Assembly: GCA_963842955.1 (NCBI GenBank)
Contig: CAWJIJ010000006.1
Location: 62,001-126,000, forward strand
Reading direction: 5' to 3'
DNA: 64,000 nt
Origin: JARFQW01 sp963842955
GTDB taxonomy: Bacteria > Pseudomonadota > Gammaproteobacteria > Steroidobacterales > XN24
In this document: positions 48,869-58,692 of the stretch, piece after piece
Numbering within the stretch: the stretch's first letter is position 1
Layout of the letters: every line of letters starts with the position of its first letter
Notes under the pieces: generated by a model
What the model saw: the letters and a program-made list of their open reading frames with translations, nothing else
Databases searched by the model: none
What the model was told of the DNA's origin: nothing
Translations under genes and position numbers: made by a program

Positions 48869-50343
48869 GATGCCCCCGCCAGGAAATCGCGCAGCCGCAC
48901 GAGTGCCTCGGTGTCGAGCTTGCAGTAGCGCAACAGGTCCGAGCGCAGGGCCTGCCGCCGCCCGGGCGGTGTGTCGGGCTCCATGAGTGCCAGGAATGCC
49001 TCCGAGGCGGCGCCGCCTTCCTGCACGTCGCCGAGGCCCGCGTAATCCAGATCCGGCGCGATGGTGGGCAGGACTTTCTTGATGGACCAGGAGCCCCGCA
49101 TGTCCGGGTGGTAGTAGCTGGCCCGCGCGATGGGGTGGAGGTCCACGAGCCGGGCGTCGATGGCCGACAGCGGTTCGGCCAGGTCGGAAAAGCGCTCCGC
49201 CAGCTCCTTCAGGACCCGCGCCTCGAAGCCGGTGTAGACGAATACCGGACCCGCGTCGCCCAGAGCGTCGATCACGGTTTCCGCAAAGTCCCGCATCGGC
49301 GGACCGTCGCCTTCTGCCAGCCACTCCCCGTGCCGGAGTTCGCCGGATTCCCGCTGCACGTGGCAGGACCACTGGAAGGGCAGTGCCTGGTAGGGTCGCG
49401 TGCCGGCCCAGACCGGCACCGGGAAGCTGACGGTTTCGAAGTCGAGGAAGTAGCGCGGCCAGCCCAGCGTCCCGAGCAGGGCAGCCGCGTCCGGCTGCAG
49501 CTCCGGTTCCCCCGCCACGGTCACCCGCCGCACCCGCTCCTGGATCTCGCTGGTCAGCCGGCCCGGCGGGATGTCGCGGATGTCCTCCACGCCGTCGGCC
49601 AGGAGCTGCCACACGGCCTTGCCGCCGCCCGGCAGCAGGCGCGTGGGATAGGGCGGGTCCTCCGGCCGGCAGTGCGCGAGATACGGGCAGTCGAAGGGAT
49701 TCCGGCACTGGGGCCCCACGTCGATGGGGGGCATTGGGCCCGCGACCACGCCCTGGTAGAGGTGTACCCAGTCCGGCACGTTTTCTAGCATGGGTGCAAC
49801 GCGGTCAGTGAGATCCTCGAAGGCGAACAGACTCGTGTAGTCGCCGTTTCCCGCGTAGACGAACTGATTGTCGATGTGCGCGAGTTCCACACGGACCGGA
49901 TGCAGGCCCAGCCCGGCCAGGACCCATGTCTGTACGGCGCAGTCGATGTAGTTGACCGGCTTTACCTTCGTGGAGGCCTTGACCTCCACCAGGCGTATGT
50001 CGCCGAGCGCATCGCGGACGAGCACGTCACACCGGACGAGCACGCCGCCGTGCTGCACGGTTGCCTCGAATAGCGTCAGCGGCCCGGGCCCGGCGAGACG
50101 CTCCCGGGTTTCACCTAGTGCGGAGTCAAGATCCGGCAGTTCGTCCGGATCCTCCGGGCCGATCAGAATGCCTTCGGGGAACAGCTGCATGACCACGCGG
50201 CCGACTTCGTGGCCGATGGCGAACGCCCGCCGCATCGACGGCGTTTCCATCGCCTTGTCCGGCTCGTGCAGCTCCAGCCAGAGGCGCTTGTGGCACTGCC
50301 ACCCGGACAGGATTTTCGATTTGCTCAGCATCTGGCCTGCCAT
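48865..50343 (-). CDS. DUF2779 protein: Cas4-like PD-(D/E)XK plus DEDD-type nuclease
   Basis: 492 residues. The N-terminal part has LSKSKILSGWQCHKRLWL (first Cys of a probable Fe-S site) and a PD-(D/E)XK core (FEATVQHGGVLVRCDVLV...IRLVEVKAST). Three more Cys follow in CRNPFDCPYLAHC, as in Cas4/AddB-type iron-sulfur nucleases. The C-terminal part has a RNase H-like exonuclease pattern (YFLDFETVSFP, VYTGFEARVLKEL, YCKLDTEALVRL). This is a two-nuclease architecture of unknown biological role; repair or defence are both possible. No CRISPR or phage genes are nearby. Confidence 0.88.
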   Translation of the reverse strand: MAGQMLSKSKILSGWQCHKRLWLELHEPDKAMETPSMRRAFAIGHEVGRVVMQLFPEGILIGPEDPDELPDLDSALGETRERLAGPGPLTLFEATVQHGGVLVRCDVLVRDALGDIRLVEVKASTKVKPVNYIDCAVQTWVLAGLGLHPVRVELAHIDNQFVYAGNGDYTSLFAFEDLTDRVAPMLENVPDWVHLYQGVVAGPMPPIDVGPQCRNPFDCPYLAHCRPEDPPYPTRLLPGGGKAVWQLLADGVEDIRDIPPGRLTSEIQERVRRVTVAGEPELQPDAAALLGTLGWPRYFLDFETVSFPVPVWAGTRPYQALPFQWSCHVQRESGELRHGEWLAEGDGPPMRDFAETVIDALGDAGPVFVYTGFEARVLKELAERFSDLAEPLSAIDARLVDLHPIARASYYHPDMRGSWSIKKVLPTIAPDLDYAGLGDVQEGGAASEAFLALMEPDTPPGRRQALRSDLLRYCKLDTEALVRLRDFLAGAS

Positions 50344-50695
50344 GGCCGTCCTCCGCTGCCTGCTCGCGACGTCTGCCTTCGTTTTCGTCTTTGATTATGG
50401 GCGAGGCAGAGGGGCCGCGCCCAGAGGGTTTTGCGACCCGCTCCGCGGGTTGCCAAAAATCTGCTGAACGCGGTCAACGAAACCCGTTCCGGATTCGCTC
50501 CAGGCCGATCCTGCCCTGGCCGCATCGCTTGGGCTGCGGGCGGCTTGCTATGATCGGCCGGCAATAACGGGCGACAGCCAGCAGGGCAGGGGACTTCCCG
50601 GGTATGGGAGAATCGCGCGCCACAGGTTTTCGGGGTGAGCTCAGGCGCCCAACGGTCGTGGGCGAGGCCCTGCCCGGCGCCCCCGCAGCAAACGC
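50344..50695. other. Non-coding spacer with one hairpin
   Basis: 352 nt between divergent genes. No supportable gene. A hairpin GCGACCCGC-TCC-GCGGGTTGC (one G-T pair) occupies 50433-50453, but neither strand has a T-run after it. The rest shows no repeat or motif I recognise. Confidence 0.4.
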
Positions 50696-51424
50696 TTGAA
50701 CCGATCCGACCATCAGCCGGCAGGTCTCCAGGCGGTCGACGAGAGTTTGTGGATCGTCGAAGGCGGTCTGGTCAGTTTCTACGGCTTTCCCTACCCGACG
50801 CGCAGCGTGATTGTCCGCCTCGGCGGCGGTGATCTCTGGGTCTGGTCACCCGTGGACCTGTCCCCGGAACTTGAGACCCAGGTGCGGGCCCTCGGCGTCG
50901 TTCGACACCTGGTGAGTCCCAACAAGCTCCATCATCTTTTTCTGAAGCAGTGGCAGGAGCGATTTCCCGATGCCCGTCTCTGGGGCCCTGCCTCGGTGCT
51001 GCAAAAGCGCAGTGACCTGGCCTTCGAGGCGCCGCTCGAGCACTCCCCGCCAGAGGCCTGGAGCCCGGATCTGGATCTGACCTGGTTCACCGGGTCACCG
51101 GTACTTGACGAGATCGTGTTCTTTCACCGCCCGTCGCGCACGGTGGTCATGGGTGACCTGTCGGAAAACTTCAGCGAAGCGTTTTTGGAGGCCCATTGGA
51201 CCGCGCCGGCGCGGGTGATTGCGCGGGCATGGGGTATTACCGAAGGCCGTGGTTACGCTCCGCTCGAATGGCGTCTGTCCTGGTTTCGTCGCGCCCCCGC
51301 GCGGCGGGCGCTGGCGAAGATGCTCGCCTGGAATCCGGAGCGCGTCATCATGGCCCACGGCGAATGGCAGCGAGAGGGAGGGCGGGCCTACCTGGAGCGG
51401 GCCTTCGCCTGGCTGACCGGGTGA
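50696..51424 (+). CDS. DUF4336 domain protein (metallo-beta-lactamase-like)
   Basis: About 242 residues. DUF4336 pattern: LWIVEGGLVSFYGFPYPTRSVIVRLGGGDLWVWSPVDL, VVRHLVSPNKLHHLFLKQWQERFPDARLWGP, FFHRPSRTVVMGDL and PERVIMAHGEW. The HxxxxH spacing and late HG resemble a reduced metallo-beta-lactamase fold with a possible metal site. Start uncertain: the TTG at 50696 lacks a ribosome binding site and is used only because the conserved region begins ~15 codons later. Confidence 0.82.
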   Translation: MNRSDHQPAGLQAVDESLWIVEGGLVSFYGFPYPTRSVIVRLGGGDLWVWSPVDLSPELETQVRALGVVRHLVSPNKLHHLFLKQWQERFPDARLWGPASVLQKRSDLAFEAPLEHSPPEAWSPDLDLTWFTGSPVLDEIVFFHRPSRTVVMGDLSENFSEAFLEAHWTAPARVIARAWGITEGRGYAPLEWRLSWFRRAPARRALAKMLAWNPERVIMAHGEWQREGGRAYLERAFAWLTG

Positions 51425-51505
51425 GTCTGAGCGTGACGACGCGACGCGCTGCGCATCGCTGGCGGCATCCGGCCTGCGAGAGCCGGCTTCAGTTGGCCTT
51501 GACAG

Positions 51506-52084
51506 TCAGAACGTCCAGGCCGCGCCAAGCGACCACATGGATACGTCGTCCGTGTCGGCAATGTCGAACTCTTCGTATTCGGCCCGGAACTGCAGCGACC
51601 ACACCTGGAAGCGCGCGCCGATCCCCCAGGCGGGGTCGTTGCCGCTGTCGTTGTCGGACAAACGGCCGGCACCGTCCGGGAGCTGGAGCCTGGCATCCGC
51701 ATCCCACCAGGAATTACCCAGTTTGCCGAACACGCCGAAGGGGCCGAACTTGAGACCGGCATAGCCGAACAGATCCCAGCTCGTGGCCTCGATGGAGGCG
51801 TTCTGCCCGAGAAAGCCGTCACTGGGCTCGCCGAAATCCCGATAGCTGCCCTCGATGCCGACGTCAAGGAACGGGAGCCAACCGAAGTTCCAGCCACCGA
51901 ACAGCTTCCAGGCGGTGTCGTCGTCGTCGAAGCTCCCGTCGTCGAAATCTGCCTCGATGGTGGACTGGCCGATGCTGCCGCCCGCGTAGAAGCCGGTTTC
52001 CGCACCGGCCAGAGCGACGCCCGCCGGAGCGAGGAAACCCAAGGAGAAGGTGCACAACAGCAGTGCACGTAAGCTGAGTTTCAT
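51506..52084 (-). CDS. Outer-membrane beta-barrel protein
   Basis: 192 residues: signal peptide (cut near GVALAGAE, ~27), then eight or so amphipathic strands (TGFYAGGSIGQSTIEADF, WKLFGGWNFG, LDVGIEGSYRDFG, FGYAGLKFG, GIGARFQVWSLQFRAEYEEFD) and a C-terminal AAWTF ending in Phe, the BAM recognition signal. This is an OmpW/OmpA-like small barrel; ligand unknown. An acidic loop (DFDDGSFDDDDTA) is notable. Confidence 0.9.
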   Translation of the reverse strand: MKLSLRALLLCTFSLGFLAPAGVALAGAETGFYAGGSIGQSTIEADFDDGSFDDDDTAWKLFGGWNFGWLPFLDVGIEGSYRDFGEPSDGFLGQNASIEATSWDLFGYAGLKFGPFGVFGKLGNSWWDADARLQLPDGAGRLSDNDSGNDPAWGIGARFQVWSLQFRAEYEEFDIADTDDVSMWSLGAAWTF

Positions 52085-52192
52085 AGTCTCATCTCCGAAG
52101 TCAGTTCATGTTCCGAAAAAGTCCCGTCAAGCATAGACGCCAAGTCATGCGTCCCGGAAAACGGGTTCGCTTTGATGGTGCCGGCTGTCCTC

Positions 52193-52844
52193 CTAGAGTG
52201 TGCCGGATTTCGCCTGTGCCTTCATGTCTTCATCCGCATAGATGGCCAGTTCCACCCGGCGGTTCTTCGACTGGTTCTCCGGAGAGTCGTTCGGATACTT
52301 CGGCTGCGAAGACCCGTACCACTGCTCCTCGAGACGGTTGGGGTCGACTCCCTGGCTGACAAGGAAGGCGCTCACGGCCTTGGCCCGGCGCTCCGACAGC
52401 GGAATGTTGATCTCATCCGTGCCGGTATCGTCGGTGTGGCCTTCCACGAGGATGTAGGTGTCCGGATACTTGTTGAAGACGGTAGCCGCTGCTGCCAGGT
52501 CGTCCCTGTAGTCCGGACTGATCGTGGAGGAATTCAGCGCGAACATCAGGCCTGACTGGAAGGTCATGTTGATGCCTTCTTCGACCCGGTTGACCTCGGC
52601 GGTTGGCACGGCCTGTTCGAGTTCCCGCGCCTGTTCATCCATGTGCTTGCCGATCAGGTTGCCCGCCGTGCCGCCAATCGCGGCCCCGGCCAGCACGCCC
52701 CAGACGCTGCCCTTGCCCAGGAGCGCTGCGCCCGACTGCGCCGGCGGCTGCGCCGATGGCTGTGCCCTTCTGCTGGCGGTTCATGTTCTCGCAGCCCACG
52801 AGGACCAGGCTCGCGGCGACGATGAGGAGAAGAATTCGTTTCAT
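52193..52844 (-). CDS. OmpA-family lipoprotein with glycine zipper, one frameshift
   Basis: About 217 residues reconstructed. Lipoprotein signal with lipobox LVLVGC, then QQKGTAIGAAAGA; the frame changes at ~52735 in a GC-rich stretch. The second frame continues GAALLGKGSVWGVLAGAAIGGTAGNLIGKHMDEQ, a glycine-zipper segment. The OmpA C-terminal peptidoglycan-binding domain follows (MFALNSSTISPDYRDDL, VEGHTDDTGTDEINIPLSERRAKAV, SKNRRVELAIY). It tethers the outer membrane to peptidoglycan. Interruption by one indel with both halves matching the same family points to a sequence error. Confidence 0.88.
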
Positions 52845-52921
52845 GTTTTTCTCGCTGTTCTCTTGCGCGGATTTCGAACGGCGCAGAACCGGAGGTCCGG
52901 CCCCACGTCAGTTGTGGAGAT

Positions 52922-53782
52922 TCAGGGGCACACGAGGGCGGCGAACATGTCCATCTTCATGTCCTTCAATCCCAGGTCGATGGCCTTCTTCGTTTCCGTG
53001 CAGACCATCCCGGTTTCCTGCGGTGTCATCTTGCTGCGCAGTTCCTGCACGTTATTCGTGCCGTACTTGGTTTCCATCTGCCGGATCCGGGCATTGCTGC
53101 GAATCTGGTACATCTCCAGGTCCGCCTTGCCGGCCGCCACCGCCTTGTCGTACTCGACGAACGCGGCATCGTAGTTGCCGTCCCAGGCCGCCCAGTCGCC
53201 GCGCTGGATCGCGAAGTTCGGATTGCCGGGATCCAGTTCCATGGCCTTTGCCAGGTACTGCTCGGCTTCGGCGGGCTTGCCGGCCTTGTAGTTCAGGTCC
53301 GCCACCTTGGCGTAGATCGTGGCCCGCTCCGCCACGTTCTGGTTTTTCTCGGTGAGCTCGATGATCCGGTTGTAGTCGGCGGCGGCCGAATCGGCCATGC
53401 CCATCTGCTCCTGGGCGTAGGCGCGTTCGAAATAGGCATACAGGCTCTTGTCCTTGGTGACCTCGAGCGCCACATTGGCGGCGGTCACCGCGTCGTCATG
53501 GCGGCCGAGACCGTTCAGGGCGTGGGCGCGGCCGACCTGCACCTGTTCCTTGCCGTCCTTCGTGTCACAGGATTCGACGATCGCATCAAAGGAGCCCAGC
53601 GCCTGGTCGTATTGCCTGGTGTCGTTGAGGGCGTTGGCCGCTGCAACCTGAGCGCGGCATTCCTTGTTCATCGTGAAGGTCTGGGCCATGGCCGGAGCCG
53701 CCGTCAGGGCCATGGCCAAGCCAAGGGCGAGGCCGGTGACGAGGCCGAGGGCCGGGAACGAACGTGTGGACTTCGTTGGCAT
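52922..53782 (-). CDS. Periplasmic TPR-repeat protein
   Basis: 286 residues. Signal peptide ending APAMAQ (~37), then TPR-like helical pairs: AANALNDTRQYDQALGSFDAIV, GRAHALNGLGRHDDAVTAANVALEV, AYAQEQMGMADSAAADYNRIIEL, VADLNYKAGKPAEAEQYLAKAMELDPGNP. Two Cys occur in the mature N-terminus and two near the C-terminus, which may form disulfides. Start at 53782 chosen for the signal peptide. Role unknown; it lies in a run of envelope proteins. Confidence 0.85.
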   Translation of the reverse strand: MPTKSTRSFPALGLVTGLALGLAMALTAAPAMAQTFTMNKECRAQVAAANALNDTRQYDQALGSFDAIVESCDTKDGKEQVQVGRAHALNGLGRHDDAVTAANVALEVTKDKSLYAYFERAYAQEQMGMADSAAADYNRIIELTEKNQNVAERATIYAKVADLNYKAGKPAEAEQYLAKAMELDPGNPNFAIQRGDWAAWDGNYDAAFVEYDKAVAAGKADLEMYQIRSNARIRQMETKYGTNNVQELRSKMTPQETGMVCTETKKAIDLGLKDMKMDMFAALVCP

Positions 53783-53976
53783 GGTATCGATCGCCTGTGT
53801 CGTCTGGTGTGCCGATGTTCCGCGTCGTTGCGGAACGATCCCGACCCGCAAGGGGCCGGGGACGCCGTGGCCCTGATCTATAGTTGATCGGCGCCTCAGA
53901 TGCCAATCCGGTGCCCTCGCGGATGTCGGCTTCCTGACAGGGGAGGGCGAACCGCGCCTGTGGGCCGAAGACGCAG

Positions 53977-55510
53977 TCAGTCGAGCCGGTCCGTCGCCCT
54001 GATGAATTCGGCCAGATCTTCCCGATAGCGGGTCATGGACGGCTCGTGAAGGTACATCATGTGGCCGGCCTCATAGAGCGCCAGACTGATGCGTTCCCGT
54101 ACTTCCGGAGCCACATCCAGATGCGCCAGGTCGTGCTTGGTGGCCAGCGTCGGGGTGGCCAGGTCGTAGTAGCCCTGTTGTACCAGCAGGTGCAGCCCGG
54201 GATTCATGGTCAGCGCCATGCCGAGATCCGGCACCGTGTTCGCCCAGGGGGTGGCCCAGCCGTCGTTGCCCGGCTGGACATGAGTCCAGTCCCAGTCGCG
54301 CCGCCAGTTGGACACGACATAGTCTTCCTCGCCGTCGTATTTCAGCTCACCGTGCAGATAGTCCATGAAGGCGGCCGTAAAGGCGGGACCGATGGCGGGA
54401 AAAAACGGGTCGTAGTCCATGTTCTCTCCCAGCGGGTTCACCGCCGGACCGACAAAGCGGGAATCGATCCGGCCGGCGATCATGCGCTCGTCCCGCTTGA
54501 GTTCCTGCAGGAACTGGCCGTGGCTGACCCGCAGGTCCGCCTTGAGCCAGTAGTCCGCCGTCGTGCCGGTGTACGCCGCAAGCCTTGCCGCGACGGCCTG
54601 CTTTTCCTCGGGGGAAATCCGGTAGCCCTTGAGCAGCGCCGGGGCGTATTCGTTGTAGGCAAAGCGTTCGACTTCCGCGTGGAAGGCTTCGAGACTGGCG
54701 GGTTGTCGGGTATCGCGTCGTGGTACCAGGCGGTGGCCGCCAGCGTCGGCAGGTACAGCACGTGGGGCAGGTCGATAGAGGCCCCGTCGATACCGGAGCC
54801 CATGTTCAGGAATGGCGAGACGATGATGACGCCGTTGAAATTCATCCCGTGCTGGCTCTGGAGATGGTAGACGAGCCCCGCGGAACGGACCCCGCCATAG
54901 CTCTCGCCCAGGATGTACTTGGGCGACGCCCAGCGGCCGTTTTCCTTCACGTACTTCTTGATGAAGGCGCCCACGGAGCGAATGTCCTGGTCCACGCCCC
55001 AGAAGTCCTCTCCCTTGCCTTCGCCGATGGGCTTGCTGAACCCGGTGCCGACCGGGTCGACCATGACAATGTCGGTGACATCCAGCACGCTGAAAGCGTT
55101 GTTGACTCGTTCGGCGGGCGGCGGCGGTGTGTAGCCTTCGTCGGTGACGACGACCCGGCGCGGGCCCAGAATACCCATGTGCAGCCAGATAGAAGACGAT
55201 CCGGGGCCGCCGTTGAACGCGAACATGACCGGCCGTTTGGCCGCCTTCACGCCGCCGTCACGGGTGTAGGCGGTGTAGCCGAACCTCGCCACCGGTTCGT
55301 CGTCTTCGTCTTCCATGATCATCCAGCCCACCGTCGCGGTGTAGCGAATCGTCCGGCCGTCGATCTCCACCGCGTGCTGGGTTGCGATGGCGAGAGGTTC
55401 ATGGGACTTCTCGTCCTCCTCTGCCGGATTTCTTCGTTTCCTCCTCTTCGGCTAAGCCGGGGATGGCCCACAGCACCAGGAGGACGGCGGAAAGAACGGG
55501 TACGGGTCAT
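53977..55510 (-). pseudogene. Serine carboxypeptidase (S10)-like protein, frameshifted
   Basis: About 511 residues when frames are joined. A signal-like start at 55510 needs frame changes near 55500 and 55435 to reach EKSHEPLAIATQHAVEIDGRTIRYTATVGW. S10 motifs follow: FAFNGGPGSSSIWLHMG (oxyanion region), VMVDPVGTGFS and YILGESYGGVR (nucleophile Ser). A third shift at ~54705 links to PASLEAFHAEVERFAYNEYAP and the C-terminal half, with VQQGYYDLATPTLATKHDL and YEAGHMMYLHEPS (catalytic His). All catalytic regions survive, so indel error is more likely than decay. Secreted exopeptidase of unknown substrate. Confidence 0.82.
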
Positions 55511-55768
55511 GTGTGTTTCCTTGATCGGTCAGCCCGGATTCGGGCGGCAACGCGGGCGCGGCGAAGGGATGTCGAGCGCCGTACCCGCGGAGTGTTGGGG
55601 CAGGACGTTAACACAAGCGCCCGCCCTCAACGGGCTCGTGCTCAAGCGCCCCGCGGTGAAGGGCCTGTTGCCGGCGGCGCCGTGGGCCTTGTCCCGGTGG
55701 TAACGTAAGGCCTGTGGATATTCACGGGGGTGTGAGCACCACGCTCCCGTCGTCAGAGAGAGGCCGTC

Positions 55769-56825
55769 ATGCCAGTCAATTTTCGAAGCGACAACGAACA
55801 CCCCGTGGCGCGGGAAATCATGGCGGCCCTTGCGGCTGCCGGCACGGGGATGGCCCATGCCTATGGTGATGACCCCTGGACCGCTCGCCTTGAAAGGCAG
55901 CTGGCCGTCGTATTCGAGCGCGACTGGCGGTGTTCCCCCTCGTGTCCGGGACCGCCGCCAACGCGCTGGCCGTGGCCCAGACCACACCCTCCTGGGGCGG
56001 CGTGATCTGCCATGAGGATGCCCACCTTCATACCGATGAGTGCGGTGCTCCGGAGTTCTACGCGTCCGGCGTCAAGCTTATGCCGGTGGCCGGGGAACAC
56101 GGCAAGCTGACCGCCGAGGCGGTCGAGGCACGGATCGCCAACGCGGGCCATGCCGGGGACCACAGCAACCGGCCGACCCTGCTGAGCCTGACCCAGGCCA
56201 CCGAGTTCGGCACGGTCTACTCCGTGGACGAAGTGGCTGCTCTGGCTGATGTGGCTCGGCTGGCGGGCCTGCGGGTGCACATGGACGGCGCGCGTTTCGC
56301 CAACGCGCTGGCAACCATCGGTTGCACGCCGGCGGAGCTGACGTGGCGATCGCGGGGTTGACCTGCTGTCCTTCGGGGCGACAAAGAACGGCGCCATGAT
56401 GGCCGAGGCCCTCCTGGTGTTCGATCCGGCCCACGCCGTGGAACTGGGTCGCCGGCGCAAGCAGGCGGGCCATCTCCTGAGCAAGATGCGCTATGTGTCG
56501 GCGCAGCTCGAAGCCTACCTGACGGACGATCTCTGGATGCGGCTCGCCGAGCAGGCCAACGGCATGGCCCGGCGCCTGGTCGACGGCCTGGCGGGTGTCG
56601 CCGCGATCCGGCCCGCTTATCCGGTGCAGTCCAACGAGGTCTTTCTGAACATGGACCCGGGTCTTGCAGCAGCGCTGCGCGATGACGGCATCGAATTCCA
56701 TGAATGGCCGGGCCGGCCCGGACTTTTCCGGCTTCGTGACCGGGTTCAGCACGACCAGGGCGGATGTGGATGCGTTTCTCGAAGCGGTTGCAGGCCGCTG
56801 TGATCGCGAGCCGCTGACCGTCTGA
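55769..56825 (+). pseudogene. Low-specificity threonine aldolase family (PLP), three frameshifts
   Basis: About 352 residues reconstructed. Frame one: NFRSDNEHPVAREIMAALAAAGTGMAHAYGDDPWTARLE. A shift at ~55928 leads to VFPLVSGTAANALAVAQ, ICHEDAHLHTDECGAPEF and VHMDGARFANALA (PLP Asp). A shift at ~56350 leads to LLSFGATKNGAM (PLP Lys) and the C-terminal domain. A shift at ~56760 leads to FVTGFSTTRADVDAFLEAV and a stop at 56823. The fold and cofactor residues are all present. Cleaves beta-hydroxy amino acids such as threonine to glycine and an aldehyde. Confidence 0.83.
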
Positions 56826-56843
56826 CGTATTCCGCGTTCGGTC

Positions 56844-58529
56844 TCAGGGCACCTGGACGCGGCCGTCAACGATCACCATGCGGACGTCCAGTTCGAGCAG
56901 TTCCGCCGGCGCCACGGTCATGGGGTCACCGTCGAACACGGTGACGTCGGCCCGGTCACCGATGCGCAGCCGGCCCCATTGCGGCACGCCGGCGGCTTCG
57001 CCGGCCCACGCGGTAAAGCCCAGGATGGCCTCGGCGCGGGTAAGTCGATGTTCCGGTGACCAGCCGCCCGGCGGCTCACCGTCCGGTGTCTGGCGGGTGA
57101 CGGCGGCATAGAGCCCGAACAGGGGAGAAACCTGCTCCACCGGGAAGTCGCTGCCCAGCGGGAGAATGAGGTTGCGGTCCAGGAATTCCCGCCACGCATA
57201 GGCGCCCTTGATCCGTTCGGGACCGATCCGGTCCGGAGCCCAGGGCATGTCGCTGGTGCAGTGGGTCGGCTGCATGCTGGGAATCACGCCGAGTTCGGCG
57301 AAACGACCGAATTCGGCCGGGTCTACGACCTGGACGTGTTCGATGCGATGACGGGCTTCGGTGATGGCGGGGACCTCCCCGTGATCAGCCAGGGCGGCGC
57401 CGTGACCCTGCTGGATGGCGTCCAGGGCCACGTGGTTGCCTTCATCGCCGATGGCATGAACGGCTACCGAGAATCCCCGGTCAACCGCTGACTTGATCTT
57501 CAGGGTGAGCTCGGCGTGGGACTGGATCAGCAGACCGCGATGCCCCGGGCGATCGCTGTAGTCGGCCTTCAGCGCAGCGCCTCGGCTGCCCAGGGCGCCG
57601 TCGGCATAATATTTCACACCCTCCAGTCGAAGGAGCGACTCCGGTCCCGGCCGAACGGGATCGCCGCGATACTCCTTCAGGGCGGGTGCGCCGCCCAGGT
57701 AGGCGACGACCCGCAGGGGCAGGGCCCCGGCGGCTTCTGCCCGCTGGAGCGCGGCGAACTCCTCTCCAGGTGACGCCCATTTCGTGCACGCCAACCAGGC
57801 CCTGGCTGACCGCCTCGCGGGCCGCCGCGGCCAGCTGCCTGTCGAGGTCATTGGCAGTGGGTTTCGGGATCACTGCATTGACGAGATTTTCCGCCGTGTC
57901 GATCAGGATGCCGGTCGGCTCGCCGGATTCGGGATCCCGGAGGATTTCGCCGCCTTCCGGATCCGCCGTGTCCGCGTCGATGCCGGCCGCTCCCAGGGCG
58001 GCGCTGCTCGCCCAGCCTGCGTGTCCGTCAACGCGTTCGAGGTAAACGGGGCGATCGCCGAGCGCCGCGTCCAGCAGGTGCCGGTCCGGGTAGTTCGGGC
58101 GGGTCCCAGTCGTTTTGATCCCAGCCGCGCCCACGCACCCACGCACCTTCGGGCAGCCCGGCGGCGAGTGCCAAGGCACGTTCCACGGCTTCAGCAGCAG
58201 ACCGCGTTCCACGCAGGTCCGCCCAGGAAAGACTCCGGCCGAGGTTGAAAAGATGCGCGTGCGCGTCCGTCAGGCCAGGTATGGCGGTCGCCCCATCCAG
58301 GTCCACGGTCTGTGTATTGTCATCCGCGAGCCTAAGAATGGAGGCCGAATCGCCCGCGGCAATCACTTTGCCGTCGCGAACCGCGAGCGCCTCGACGACC
58401 GGTGTGCCGTCGTCCGTTTCAAACGTATATACCGTGCCGTTCACGAGAATGAGATCCGGCGGCGGTTCCGCGCAGCCACTCGCGAGCGAGAACCACGAGG
58501 GCCAACAGGAGAGTCCGTCGCCGTCTCAA
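56844..58529 (-). pseudogene. YtcJ-like amidohydrolase (Amidohydro_3) lipoprotein, about three frameshifts
   Basis: About 560 residues reconstructed. A basic N-terminus and hydrophobic run from 58529 lead, after a shift near 58465, to a lipobox-like ASGCAEPPPD. Then DLILVNGTVYTFE, VDLDGATAIPGLTDAHAHLFNLG (metal His pair) and GRGWDQNDWDP. A shift at ~58105 leads to RHLLDAALGDRPVYLERVDGHAGWASSAAL. A shift at ~57790 leads to LEGVKYYADGALGSRGA, VAVHAIGDEGN, ARHRIEHVQVVDP, LGSDFPVEQVSPLFGLYAAVTRQ and GDRADVTVFDGDP. All metal-binding motifs of this subgroup are present. Substrate not predictable. Confidence 0.82.
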
Positions 58530-58692
58530 ATTGTTTTTCTCCGGCGGCATGCTGGACGGAAGTCTCGCCCATTCACCTTGCCATTGCCAACTGTCACCGG
58601 ATGGAGACGCTGTAAGTATGGCCCGGTGTATGCTGCGTCCGATTCCTGGAAGAGAAGGGGCCGGGACGGCGACCCGAGGGAAAGGGACTTAC

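Noticed and set aside
50433..50453. Hairpin as an intrinsic terminator
   Set aside because: Short stem with a G-T pair and no T-run on either strand; flanking genes are divergent, so a terminator is not needed here.
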